Positions 1 to 6,871 of a DNA stretch of 37,108 nt are shown one piece after another. The notes beneath the pieces were generated by a model, which saw nothing but the letters and a program-made list of their open reading frames with translations, searched no databases and was not told the DNA's origin. The DNA lies in assembly GCA_905205995.1 (NCBI GenBank), contig CAJLFU010000020.1, positions 1 through 37,108 of the forward strand, read 5' to 3'. The number at the start of each line of letters is the position of its first letter. The stretch's first letter is position 1. Source of the stretch: an uncultured Haemophilus sp. GTDB lineage: Bacteria; Pseudomonadota; Gammaproteobacteria; Enterobacterales; Pasteurellaceae. The position numbers and the translations under genes are program-made.

Positions 1-6
1 ATCTAA

Positions 7-1623
7 TTAAGCTTTTGGACCTGCTGCGATAAGTGCTTTACCTTCTGCATTAGTCGCATATTTTTCGAAGTTTTTCACGAAACGACCTGCAAGATCTTCC
101 GCTTTAGCTTGCCATTGTGCTTTGTCTGCATAAGTATCACGTGGGTCTAAGATCGCTGGATCTACACCTGGTAATGCTTTTGGAATCGCTAAGTTAAAGA
201 TTGGTAACTCACCCATTTCAGCTTTTTCGATAGAACCATCTAAGATTGCATCGATAATACCACGAGTATCTTTGATTGAAATACGTTTCCCTGTACCATT
301 CCAACCAGTATTAACTAAATACGCTTCTGCACCAGCAGCTTGCATACGTTTAACTAACACTTGAGCATATTGTGTTGGGTGAAGAGTTAAGAACGCTGCA
401 CCGAAACATGCTGAGAAGGTTGGAGTTGGTTCAGTAATACCACGCTCTGTACCGGCTAATTTCGCAGTGAAACCAGATAAGAAGTAGTATTTGGTTTGCT
501 CTGGTGTCAATTTAGACACTGGAGGTAACACACCGAATGCATCCGCAGTTAAGAAAATTACTTTTGTTGCGTGACCAGCACGAGATACTGGTTTAACAAT
601 ATTATCAATGTGATAAATTGGGTAAGACACACGAGTATTTTCAGTTTTAGAACCATCATCGAAATCAACTGAACCATCTGCACGAACCACTACGTTTTCT
701 AATAACGCATCACGACGGATTGCACGATAGATATCTGGTTCATTTTCTTCAGAAAGATGGATAGTTTTCGCGTAGCAACCACCTTCGAAGTTGAAGATAC
801 CTACATCATCCCAACCGTGCTCATCGTCACCGATTAATTGACGTTTTGGATCGGTAGAAAGCGTTGTTTTACCTGTACCAGATAAACCGAAGAACACTGC
901 TACGTCACCATCTTTACCAACGTTTGCTGAACAGTGCATTGCACCTACACCTTTAAGTGGTAGGAAGTAGTTCATCATTGAGAACATGCCTTTCTTCATT
1001 TCGCCGCCGTACCAAGTACCACCGATTAATTGGATACGCTCAGTTAAGTTGAATGCAACGAAGTTTTCAGAGTTCAAACCTTGTTCTTTCCAGTTCGGGT
1101 TAGTGCATTTAGAACCATTCATTACCACGAAATCTGGTTTAAAGGTTTTTAGTTGTTCTTCTGTCGGACGAATGAACATATTTTTCACAAAGTGTGCTTG
1201 CCATGCTACTTCAGTCACAATACGTACCGCAATACGGTCTTGTTCACTTGCGCCACAGAAACCATCAACCACGAATAAACGTTTGCCAGAAAGTTGTTTA
1301 GTCACAAGACCTTTCAAGCTTGACCAAGTTTCTTGAGTCATTGGCTTGTTATCGTTTTTCGCCACATCAGAAGTCCACCACACAGTATCTTTTGTGGTAT
1401 CATCTAAAACGATGTATTTATCTTTCGGTGAACGACCGGTAAAGATCCCTGTATCAACAGCCACCGCGCCAGTTGTGGTAAGTGTACCTTTTTCAAAGCC
1501 TTCTAAGCCGGGTTTTGTTTCTTCTTCAAAAAGTTGTTCATAACTTGGGTTATAAACCACTTCTTTTACATCATGAATACCAATGGCTTCAAGTTCTTTA
1601 ATTACATTTTTAATGTCAGTCAT
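7..1623 (-). CDS. pckA: Phosphoenolpyruvate carboxykinase (ATP)
   Basis: Cytosolic enzyme converting oxaloacetate and ATP to phosphoenolpyruvate, CO2 and ADP, the entry step of gluconeogenesis from TCA intermediates. The 538-aa length is usual for the ATP-dependent family. The kinase-1a P-loop GLSGTGKTT lies at about residues 246-254 and the acidic metal/phosphate motif LIGDDEHGWDD at about 263-273. The upstream substrate-site segment FTGRSPKDKY is at about 61-70. The ATG is preceded by a strong GAGGTGAACT ribosome site. Transcription runs toward the left edge, and the upstream region is shared with a divergent hydrolase gene. A CRP-like site about 70 bases upstream would suit catabolite control. 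No frameshift or missing motif is seen. The identification is secure. Confidence 0.97.
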   Translation of the reverse strand: MTDIKNVIKELEAIGIHDVKEVVYNPSYEQLFEEETKPGLEGFEKGTLTTTGAVAVDTGIFTGRSPKDKYIVLDDTTKDTVWWTSDVAKNDNKPMTQETWSSLKGLVTKQLSGKRLFVVDGFCGASEQDRIAVRIVTEVAWQAHFVKNMFIRPTEEQLKTFKPDFVVMNGSKCTNPNWKEQGLNSENFVAFNLTERIQLIGGTWYGGEMKKGMFSMMNYFLPLKGVGAMHCSANVGKDGDVAVFFGLSGTGKTTLSTDPKRQLIGDDEHGWDDVGIFNFEGGCYAKTIHLSEENEPDIYRAIRRDALLENVVVRADGSVDFDDGSKTENTRVSYPIYHIDNIVKPVSRAGHATKVIFLTADAFGVLPPVSKLTPEQTKYYFLSGFTAKLAGTERGITEPTPTFSACFGAAFLTLHPTQYAQVLVKRMQAAGAEAYLVNTGWNGTGKRISIKDTRGIIDAILDGSIEKAEMGELPIFNLAIPKALPGVDPAILDPRDTYADKAQWQAKAEDLAGRFVKNFEKYATNAEGKALIAAGPKA

Positions 1624-1692
1624 AGTTCACCTCTTGATTAAAGTTTAAAAATTTTTCCTGCGGTTATTGTAGGGGAATTGCCAGAAAAAAAA

Positions 1693-1708
1693 TGTTAACT
1701 AGATCAAA
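1693..1708 (-). promoter_or_regulatory. Candidate CRP site upstream of pckA
   Basis: TGTTAACTAGATCAAA matches the CRP pattern TGTGA-N6-TCACA at 8 of 10 conserved positions. It lies about 70 bases before the pckA start in the pckA/hydrolase intergenic region. CRP control would fit a gluconeogenic gene, but the match is imperfect and no promoter hexamers were assigned. Confidence 0.4.
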
Positions 1709-1767
1709 TTTTTGAACATTTATTGGAAATTTATACCTCTTTTTAGGGTGTTTTCGGTGTAAAAATG

Positions 1768-1776
1768 AAGTGCGGT
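1768..1776 (+). repeat. DNA uptake signal sequence
   Basis: Exact AAGTGCGGT core in the pckA/hydrolase intergenic region. It is the last copy before a 7.8-kb stretch with none. Confidence 0.9.
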
Positions 1777-1799
1777 TGATTTTACCTTTACTTTTTCGA

Positions 1800-1818
1800 T
1801 ATAGTGATAACCATTCTC
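1800..1818 (+). promoter_or_regulatory. Candidate Fur box upstream of the hydrolase
   Basis: TATAGTGATAACCATTCTC matches 15 of 19 positions of the classical Fur box GATAATGATAATCATTATC. It ends 20 bases before the hydrolase start codon, a position where bound repressor would block transcription. The match supports iron-repressed expression; the assignment rests on sequence alone. Confidence 0.55.
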
Positions 1819-1838
1819 AACTTAAAACTTAAATAACA

Positions 1839-2705
1839 ATGCTATTATTCCTGCGTTTACCTTTTTTATTTTTTCTGCTGATGTTTACACAAAGCACACA
1901 AGCTGAACCCGATTTTAAAATTCCACCTATTCAAGAAAGCATGAAAAAAATGTATCAAATTCAACAAAAAGATTTTACCTTTGAAGACAAACATTATCGT
2001 TTGTTTATTGCTGTTCCACCAAAAACATCGCAAAAACTGACCGCACTTTACACACTAGATGGCAATGCTCAATTTCCAATAGCGGTAAATGCTGTCAATC
2101 CTAACAAACCACTCCCTCTTATTGTGGGTATCGGTTATGTATCTGATAAAGCTTACGCTATTGAGGAACGAATGAGAGATTACACTTTTCCTGCAGAAGG
2201 CAATGAATTTGCCAAAGGAGGAAAAGCTGCCGATTTTTTACGTTTTATTAAACAAGACGTAAAGCCTTATATTGAACAGAATTTCGATATAAATAAGGAA
2301 AAACAATATTTCTTTGGCCATTCTTTTGGTGGGTTGTTTGGATTATACGTGCTCTTCCATCAACCGGATTTATTTCAACATTACACATTGGCAAGCCCGT
2401 CTCTCTGGTGGGGGAATGGCTCATTTTTACCTCAAAATGAAGCTTGGATTAGCCAAAAACCATCACATATTTTGATTACATTAGGCTATTACGAAGAACA
2501 TCCTGAACAGGATCCGAATATCACTGAAGAACAATTACAGCGTATTAATCAACGGAAACAAATGCGAACAATCAATGCGCATCAATTGGCGGAAATATTG
2601 GAAAAACAAGGCAATTCTGTGGAGTTTATTTCCATTCCCAATAAAAACCACGGTGGCTCAATTCCTGATGCAATCAAACATAGCTTGGAGCAAGTGCAAC
2701 AATAA
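1839..2705 (+). CDS. Secreted alpha/beta-hydrolase, IroE/Fes-like siderophore esterase family
   Basis: A 288-aa protein with an N-terminal hydrophobic signal ending near TQSTQA (residues 17-22), so probably periplasmic. It resembles the putative-esterase family (esterase D, PF00756) that includes IroE, Fes and BesA. It has the LDGNAQF segment at about 73-79, the nucleophile elbow GHSFGG with Ser162, SPSLWWG downstream, and a C-terminal NHGG with His271 as the likely triad histidine. IroE-type enzymes hydrolyse trilactone catecholate siderophores in the periplasm. The candidate Fur box just upstream supports an iron-acquisition role, but substrate and true function are inference. No clear Shine-Dalgarno precedes the ATG. 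No siderophore receptor or transporter gene lies next to it. Pseudogene remnants follow directly. Confidence 0.75.
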   Translation: MLLFLRLPFLFFLLMFTQSTQAEPDFKIPPIQESMKKMYQIQQKDFTFEDKHYRLFIAVPPKTSQKLTALYTLDGNAQFPIAVNAVNPNKPLPLIVGIGYVSDKAYAIEERMRDYTFPAEGNEFAKGGKAADFLRFIKQDVKPYIEQNFDINKEKQYFFGHSFGGLFGLYVLFHQPDLFQHYTLASPSLWWGNGSFLPQNEAWISQKPSHILITLGYYEEHPEQDPNITEEQLQRINQRKQMRTINAHQLAEILEKQGNSVEFISIPNKNHGGSIPDAIKHSLEQVQQ

Positions 2706-2745
2706 AACGTCCAAAAAATTTGACCGCTTATTTTCTCTTCATTTT

Positions 2746-2804
2746 CCGTGGTTCGAAACCTTCCCACGGTTAGTCAATATTTGACTAGAAAACAAAACTA
2801 AGGA
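2746..2804 (+). promoter_or_regulatory. preQ1-I-like riboswitch upstream of the queC remnant
   Basis: This leader has the preQ1 class I layout. Stem P1 is CCGTGG (2746-2751) with CCACGG (2764-2769), and the loop carries the GGTTC sequence typical of the class. A small extra hairpin follows (TAGTCAA 2771-2777 with TTGACTA 2781-2787). The A-rich tail AAAACAAAACTAAGGA comes next. CCTT in the loop (2759-2762) can pair with AAGG of the tail (2800-2803), forming pseudoknot P2 and hiding the ribosome site AAGGA. The class normally represses queuosine-precursor genes when preQ1 binds, and the next gene is a queC remnant, which supports the call. The extra hairpin resembles the more elaborate subtypes of the class. 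Confidence 0.72.
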
Positions 2805-2809
2805 TGTTT

Positions 2810-3004
2810 ATGCAACAAAATAAAAAAGCCCTTGTGATTTTTTCAGGCTGCTAAGACTCTACAACTTGCCTATTTCAGGTCATCGCAGAATTCGGCAAAG
2901 AAAATGTCGAAGTACTGACCTTTCAATACGGACAACGTCATGCAATTGAGCTAGAAAAAGGGCTTAACGAATACTTAGCAGAAAAAGGACTAGCAAATGT
3001 TTAA
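2810..3004 (+). pseudogene. queC: queC remnant (7-cyano-7-deazaguanine synthase), stop codon and internal deletion
   Basis: QueC makes preQ0 from 7-carboxy-7-deazaguanine in queuosine synthesis and is normally about 220-230 aa. Here the frame opens at ATG 2810. It reads KALVIFSGC, then TAA at 2852-2854, then DSTTCLFQVIAEFGKENVEV and QYGQRHAIELEK. This is the N-terminal PP-loop region, with the expected SGGQDSTTC broken because the Gln codon is now TAA and the preceding Gly is Cys. After about 50 codons the reading jumps to GLNEYLAEKGLANV and a stop, which looks like the QueC C-terminus, so most of the middle is deleted, including the C-terminal cysteine cluster. The gene cannot make a working enzyme. 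It sits just after a preQ1-type riboswitch. Confidence 0.85.
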
Positions 3005-3170
3005 AATTGCAAAAGAATTCAGTTTTGATATAGCACATATGCTTAATGGGCATGATGGCAAAATGAATTTATTAGAAACTATCACTCAATTAGGTCAATT
3101 AAATCTTCGTGCTAATAAACCTAAATGGCAGTTAAGCCTTCAAATTCATAAGATTATTGGTATCGAGTAA
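2997..3170 (+). pseudogene. queD-queE deletion chimera (57-codon open frame)
   Basis: An ATG overlapping the end of the queC remnant opens a 57-codon frame. Its first 22 residues, MFKIAKEFSFDIAHMLNGHD plus GK, look like the N-terminus of QueD (6-carboxy-tetrahydropterin synthase) including the first zinc-binding His (residue 14). The remaining zinc ligands and catalytic residues are absent. The tail WQLSLQIHKIIGIE resembles the conserved C-terminal end of QueE (7-carboxy-7-deazaguanine synthase), normally written W-R-L-S-x-Q-x-H-K. The simplest reading is that one deletion fused queD to the end of queE in frame. No radical-SAM CxxxCxxC motif remains. The ORF could still be translated, but neither enzyme activity is expected. 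Confidence 0.68.
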
Positions 3171-3190
3171 TATCTTATTAACATCTTTCT

Positions 3191-3214
3191 GAGAAGAATC
3201 AGGCGATTCTTCTC
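3191..3214 (+). terminator. Hairpin terminator after the que remnants
   Basis: A perfect 10-bp inverted repeat, GAGAAGAATC and GATTCTTCTC, encloses the tetraloop AGGC. It is followed by AAATTTGCC and a T-rich stretch. It lies 21 bases after the queE-like stop, so it is probably the surviving terminator of the former que operon. Confidence 0.7.
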
Positions 3215-3303
3215 AAATTTGCCTTTCTATTTTCTTCAAAAACTAAAAAATATCGCTATTTATTCAGTATTTTCGTGAATTTTACATTATTTCCACACAA
3301 TTC

Positions 3304-3319
3304 TGTGAGGTGATTCACA
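3304..3319 (+). promoter_or_regulatory. CRP binding site upstream of putA
   Basis: TGTGAGGTGATTCACA is a perfect match to the CRP consensus TGTGA-N6-TCACA. It is centred about 94 bases before the preferred putA start codon (3406). A TATGTT at 3360-3365 could serve as the -10 element of a class I promoter, which is inference. The site implies cAMP-CRP activation of proline catabolism when preferred sugars are scarce. Confidence 0.75.
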
Positions 3320-3405
3320 AATTCGAGAAAAAAGCATTTACTTTTCCCTCTGTTGATTTTATGTTCATTAACAATCTTGTAACAAAGCAACAAGGGGTGA
3401 TTACT

Positions 3406-6400
3406 ATGTCCTTCCAACTTTCTAAAACCTACCGTCCTGAACGACAACTCATCACCGAAAACTATCGCTTAGATGAGAAAACGGCAGTAGATAACTTGCT
3501 TAAAACCTTAGATTTTACCCAAGAACAAGAAAAACGCATTACTGACAATGCGATCAAACTTATTAACAAACTTCGCCATCTTAAACAAAAACAATATGGC
3601 GCAGATGCCTTAATGCAAGAATTCTCATTAAGCAGTGAAGAAGGTGTCGCACTAATGTGCTTAGCTGAAGCGCTGTTACGTATTCCTGATGCAGAAACCC
3701 GCGATGATTTGATTTATGAAAAATTACGTGATGGTAACTGGAAATCTCACATTGGTAACGCTAACTCATTTTTTATCAACGCAGCTAGTTATGGCTTAGT
3801 TTTCGGTAAAAAAATTAGTGAAAATTTAGACGAAAAAAGCCTAGCAAATGCGTTAAGCCGTAGCTTTGCTCGCTTCTCTGCCCCGATTATGCGTACGCTC
3901 ATTGTAAAATCCATGCAAATCTTAGGGAAACAATTCGTAACTGGCGTTACCATGCAAGAAGCGCTAACGAACATTAAACCTCGTTATGAAAAAGGCTTTA
4001 CCTTCTCTTTTGATATGCTTGGTGAAGCAGCCATGACCCAAGCGGATGCAGATCGTTATTTTAATGATTATCTCCATGCCATTGAAAGTGTGGGGAAAGA
4101 TGCTGCAGGTCGCACTATCTATAATGGTAACAGTGTTTCCGTTAAACTTTCTGCTATCCATCCAAAATATTGGCGTGCGAAATATGATCGTGTTATCGAC
4201 GAGCTTTATCCGCGCGTAAAAGAACTTTTCTTACTCGCCAAAAAATATAACATCAGCGTAAACATTGATGCAGAAGAAGCTAGCCGCTTAGAGCTATCTC
4301 TGGATTTAGTAGAAAAATTACTAGATGAGCCAGAACTCAAAGGCTACAAAGGTATTGGCTATGTTGTTCAAGCCTACTCTAAACGTTGCCCATTTGTGTT
4401 GGATTACTTAATCAATCTTGCTCGCGAAAAAGACGGTTACTTGATGATTCGCCTTGTAAAAGGAGCTTATTGGGATAGCGAAATAAAATGGGCGCAAGCG
4501 GATGGCTTAGATGGCTTCCCACTTTATACTCGCAAAAATCACACCGATATCTCTTATATTGCCTGTGCGAAAAAATTACTTGCTGCTCAAGATGTGATCT
4601 ATCCACAATTTGCAACTCATAACGTACAAACTATGTGTACGATCCACGAATTAGGTCAAGGCAAACAATTTGAATTCCAATGCTTACATGGCATGGGTGA
4701 AAGCTTATACGACAACATTGTTGGCAAAGAGAATTTCAATCGCCAAGTTCGTGTTTACGCCCCCGTAGGTACACACGCGACCTTATTAGCTTACTTAGTT
4801 CGCCGTTTATTAGAAAACGGGGCAAACTCATCATTTGTTCATCAATTGGTCGATGAAAATATTCCGGTAGAACAATTAGTGATTCCGCCTTGGAAACTTT
4901 ATGAGAAATCTAATGGTGAACCGAATAAATTAGTGCGCAATCCACTTGAGCTATTTAGTGATCGTAGAAACTCTGCAGGTTTTGATTTAAGCAACGAATT
5001 TGAGTTAGCTAAATTGGAACAAGCATTAAACGAAGCACCTATCGAAAATGCGCAATCACTCACGGTGCTGGCTAATGCAGAAAACTTAGCTGCACATACC
5101 GTCGTCAATCCAGCTAATCTGAAAGAGAACTTAGCGGAAATTGCTTTCTTAAACCCAACTGAAGCACAAGCTGTGTTTAACGCGGCAAATAATGAGACAT
5201 GGGCAGCACAAAGCGCAACTGAACGAGCAAATGTATTACGAAAAGCCGCCGATTTATATGAAGAAAACTTCGGCTTATTGATGAAACTTGCCATTGTTGA
5301 AGCTGGTAAAACATTACCAAATGCAATTGCAGAGCTACGAGAGGCGGTCGATTTTCTCAGATATTATGCAAATCAGCTTGAATATCTCGCAAAAGATCAA
5401 CACTTAGGTGCACCACGCGGAAAAGTTCTCTGTATTTCGCCTTGGAACTTCCCTTTAGCTATCTTTACGGGACAAGTCGCTGCAAGCCTTGCAGCAGGAA
5501 ATGCGGTAATTGCCAAACCAGCAGAACAAACTTCTCTTATTGCATATGCAGCAGTAAAACTTTTACACCAAGCAGGCGTACCAAAAGAGGCATTACAATT
5601 GGTGCTTGGAGCTGGCGATTTAGGAGCGGCATTAGTACAACAAGCTTTTGATGGCGTTGTGTTTACTGGCTCAACTGAAGTTGCAAAATTGATTGAAAAA
5701 CGAATTGCACAAGCGGATAACGATCCTGTTTTAATCGCTGAAACTGGTGGACAAAACGTATTAGTATCTGACTCCTCTGCATTACCAGAACAAGTTGTTG
5801 CAGACGTTTTAAGCTCTGCATTTGACTCTGCTGGTCAACGCTGTTCTGCGCTACGTATCCTGTTATTGCAAGAAGATGTCGCAGATCATTACTATAAAAT
5901 GATTACAGAAGCGATTAACGAATTTAGCCTTGGTGACCCTCGTTTACTCTCAACAGACATTGGCCCTGTAATAGATCAAGAAGCGAAACAAAATCTAGAA
6001 AATCATAAAGCGAATATGCGGAAAGCCGCTCGTGCCTATGTCGAATTAGAGGCACCAACCAATGGTCATTTTGTCGCACCAGCAGTCTATCTTTTAGATA
6101 ATCTTAACCAATTACAACGTGAAGTGTTTGGCCCTATCTTACACATCGTGCGTTATAAAAAAGAGAACTTAGTTAACGTACTCAATGAAGTTAATGCGAA
6201 AGGTTATGCGCTAACTGGTGGTTGCCATAGCCGTATCCGTAAACAGATGGACTTAGTTGAAAAACATCTCAACTGCGGTAACTTCTATATTAACCGTAAT
6301 ATTGTTGGTGCAGTTGTGGGCGTACAACCATTTGGTGGTCATGGTTTATCTGGTACAGGCCCGAAAGCCGGTGGCGAATTCTATTTGCAACGTTTAACAA

Positions 6401-6858
6401 AAACAGACCGCTACTACAGCCAATTCGGCGACGAAAACAGTCTGGGTAATGCACAACCTGTTTTAGACAGTATCACTGGTGAACGTAACTCATTAGCTTA
6501 CTTGCCTTCTGAAGTAGCAATTTTAAATGGCGATTTAGCTGCATCAGAAAAAGCTGCCAATAAACTATTGGCAAAAGGCTTTACGATTTTAGTTGAGCCA
6601 AGTCATCCATTAGCTAAATCGGGTAAAGCTGGCGTACGAGTTGATACTAAATTAGGTCACTGCCAAAAAGGTATCTATTTAGCAGAATTAAGCAAAGAAC
6701 GACGCCAATGGTTAGCTGAAAACAACTCAGCTATTTTTAAATGCTATGATTGGCAAACTACCCAAGATATTTTACCGTTATACGATGAGTTCTCTCGCAG
6801 TTACAACACCACAGCTGCTGGCGGAAACACCTCGTTAATGTCTTCTGAAGAACATTAA
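3406..6858 (+). CDS. putA: Bifunctional proline dehydrogenase / L-glutamate gamma-semialdehyde dehydrogenase
   Basis: Oxidises proline to glutamate in two steps (FAD-dependent PRODH, then NAD-dependent P5C/GSA dehydrogenase), feeding electrons to the quinone pool. I start it at ATG 3406 behind AAGGGGTG, giving 1150 aa. The frame is open to GTG 3310, but that codon lies inside a CRP site. The PRODH barrel spans about residues 80-490, with LMIRLVKGAYWD near 346, CLHGMGE near 425 and RVYAPVGTH near 449. The aldehyde dehydrogenase domain spans about 540-1010, with SPWNFPLA near 678, catalytic Glu779 (ETGGQN) and Cys813 (GQRCSA), 34 residues apart as usual. A C-terminal extension follows. No N-terminal ribbon-helix-helix repressor domain is present, unlike the roughly 1320-aa E. 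coli protein. putP follows after 13 bases. Confidence 0.96.
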   Translation: MSFQLSKTYRPERQLITENYRLDEKTAVDNLLKTLDFTQEQEKRITDNAIKLINKLRHLKQKQYGADALMQEFSLSSEEGVALMCLAEALLRIPDAETRDDLIYEKLRDGNWKSHIGNANSFFINAASYGLVFGKKISENLDEKSLANALSRSFARFSAPIMRTLIVKSMQILGKQFVTGVTMQEALTNIKPRYEKGFTFSFDMLGEAAMTQADADRYFNDYLHAIESVGKDAAGRTIYNGNSVSVKLSAIHPKYWRAKYDRVIDELYPRVKELFLLAKKYNISVNIDAEEASRLELSLDLVEKLLDEPELKGYKGIGYVVQAYSKRCPFVLDYLINLAREKDGYLMIRLVKGAYWDSEIKWAQADGLDGFPLYTRKNHTDISYIACAKKLLAAQDVIYPQFATHNVQTMCTIHELGQGKQFEFQCLHGMGESLYDNIVGKENFNRQVRVYAPVGTHATLLAYLVRRLLENGANSSFVHQLVDENIPVEQLVIPPWKLYEKSNGEPNKLVRNPLELFSDRRNSAGFDLSNEFELAKLEQALNEAPIENAQSLTVLANAENLAAHTVVNPANLKENLAEIAFLNPTEAQAVFNAANNETWAAQSATERANVLRKAADLYEENFGLLMKLAIVEAGKTLPNAIAELREAVDFLRYYANQLEYLAKDQHLGAPRGKVLCISPWNFPLAIFTGQVAASLAAGNAVIAKPAEQTSLIAYAAVKLLHQAGVPKEALQLVLGAGDLGAALVQQAFDGVVFTGSTEVAKLIEKRIAQADNDPVLIAETGGQNVLVSDSSALPEQVVADVLSSAFDSAGQRCSALRILLLQEDVADHYYKMITEAINEFSLGDPRLLSTDIGPVIDQEAKQNLENHKANMRKAARAYVELEAPTNGHFVAPAVYLLDNLNQLQREVFGPILHIVRYKKENLVNVLNEVNAKGYALTGGCHSRIRKQMDLVEKHLNCGNFYINRNIVGAVVGVQPFGGHGLSGTGPKAGGEFYLQRLTKTDRYYSQFGDENSLGNAQPVLDSITGERNSLAYLPSEVAILNGDLAASEKAANKLLAKGFTILVEPSHPLAKSGKAGVRVDTKLGHCQKGIYLAELSKERRQWLAENNSAIFKCYDWQTTQDILPLYDEFSRSYNTTAAGGNTSLMSSEEH

Positions 6859-6871
6859 AAAGGAGTGATTT

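Noticed and set aside
3310..3405. 32-codon N-terminal extension of PutA from GTG 3310
   Set aside because: It starts inside a perfect CRP site, lacks a ribosome site and does not resemble PutA; ATG 3406 with AAGGGGTG is preferred.
4899..5294. 131-codon open frame opposite putA
   Set aside because: It lies wholly inside the putA coding region on the other strand, with no ribosome site or recognisable protein features.
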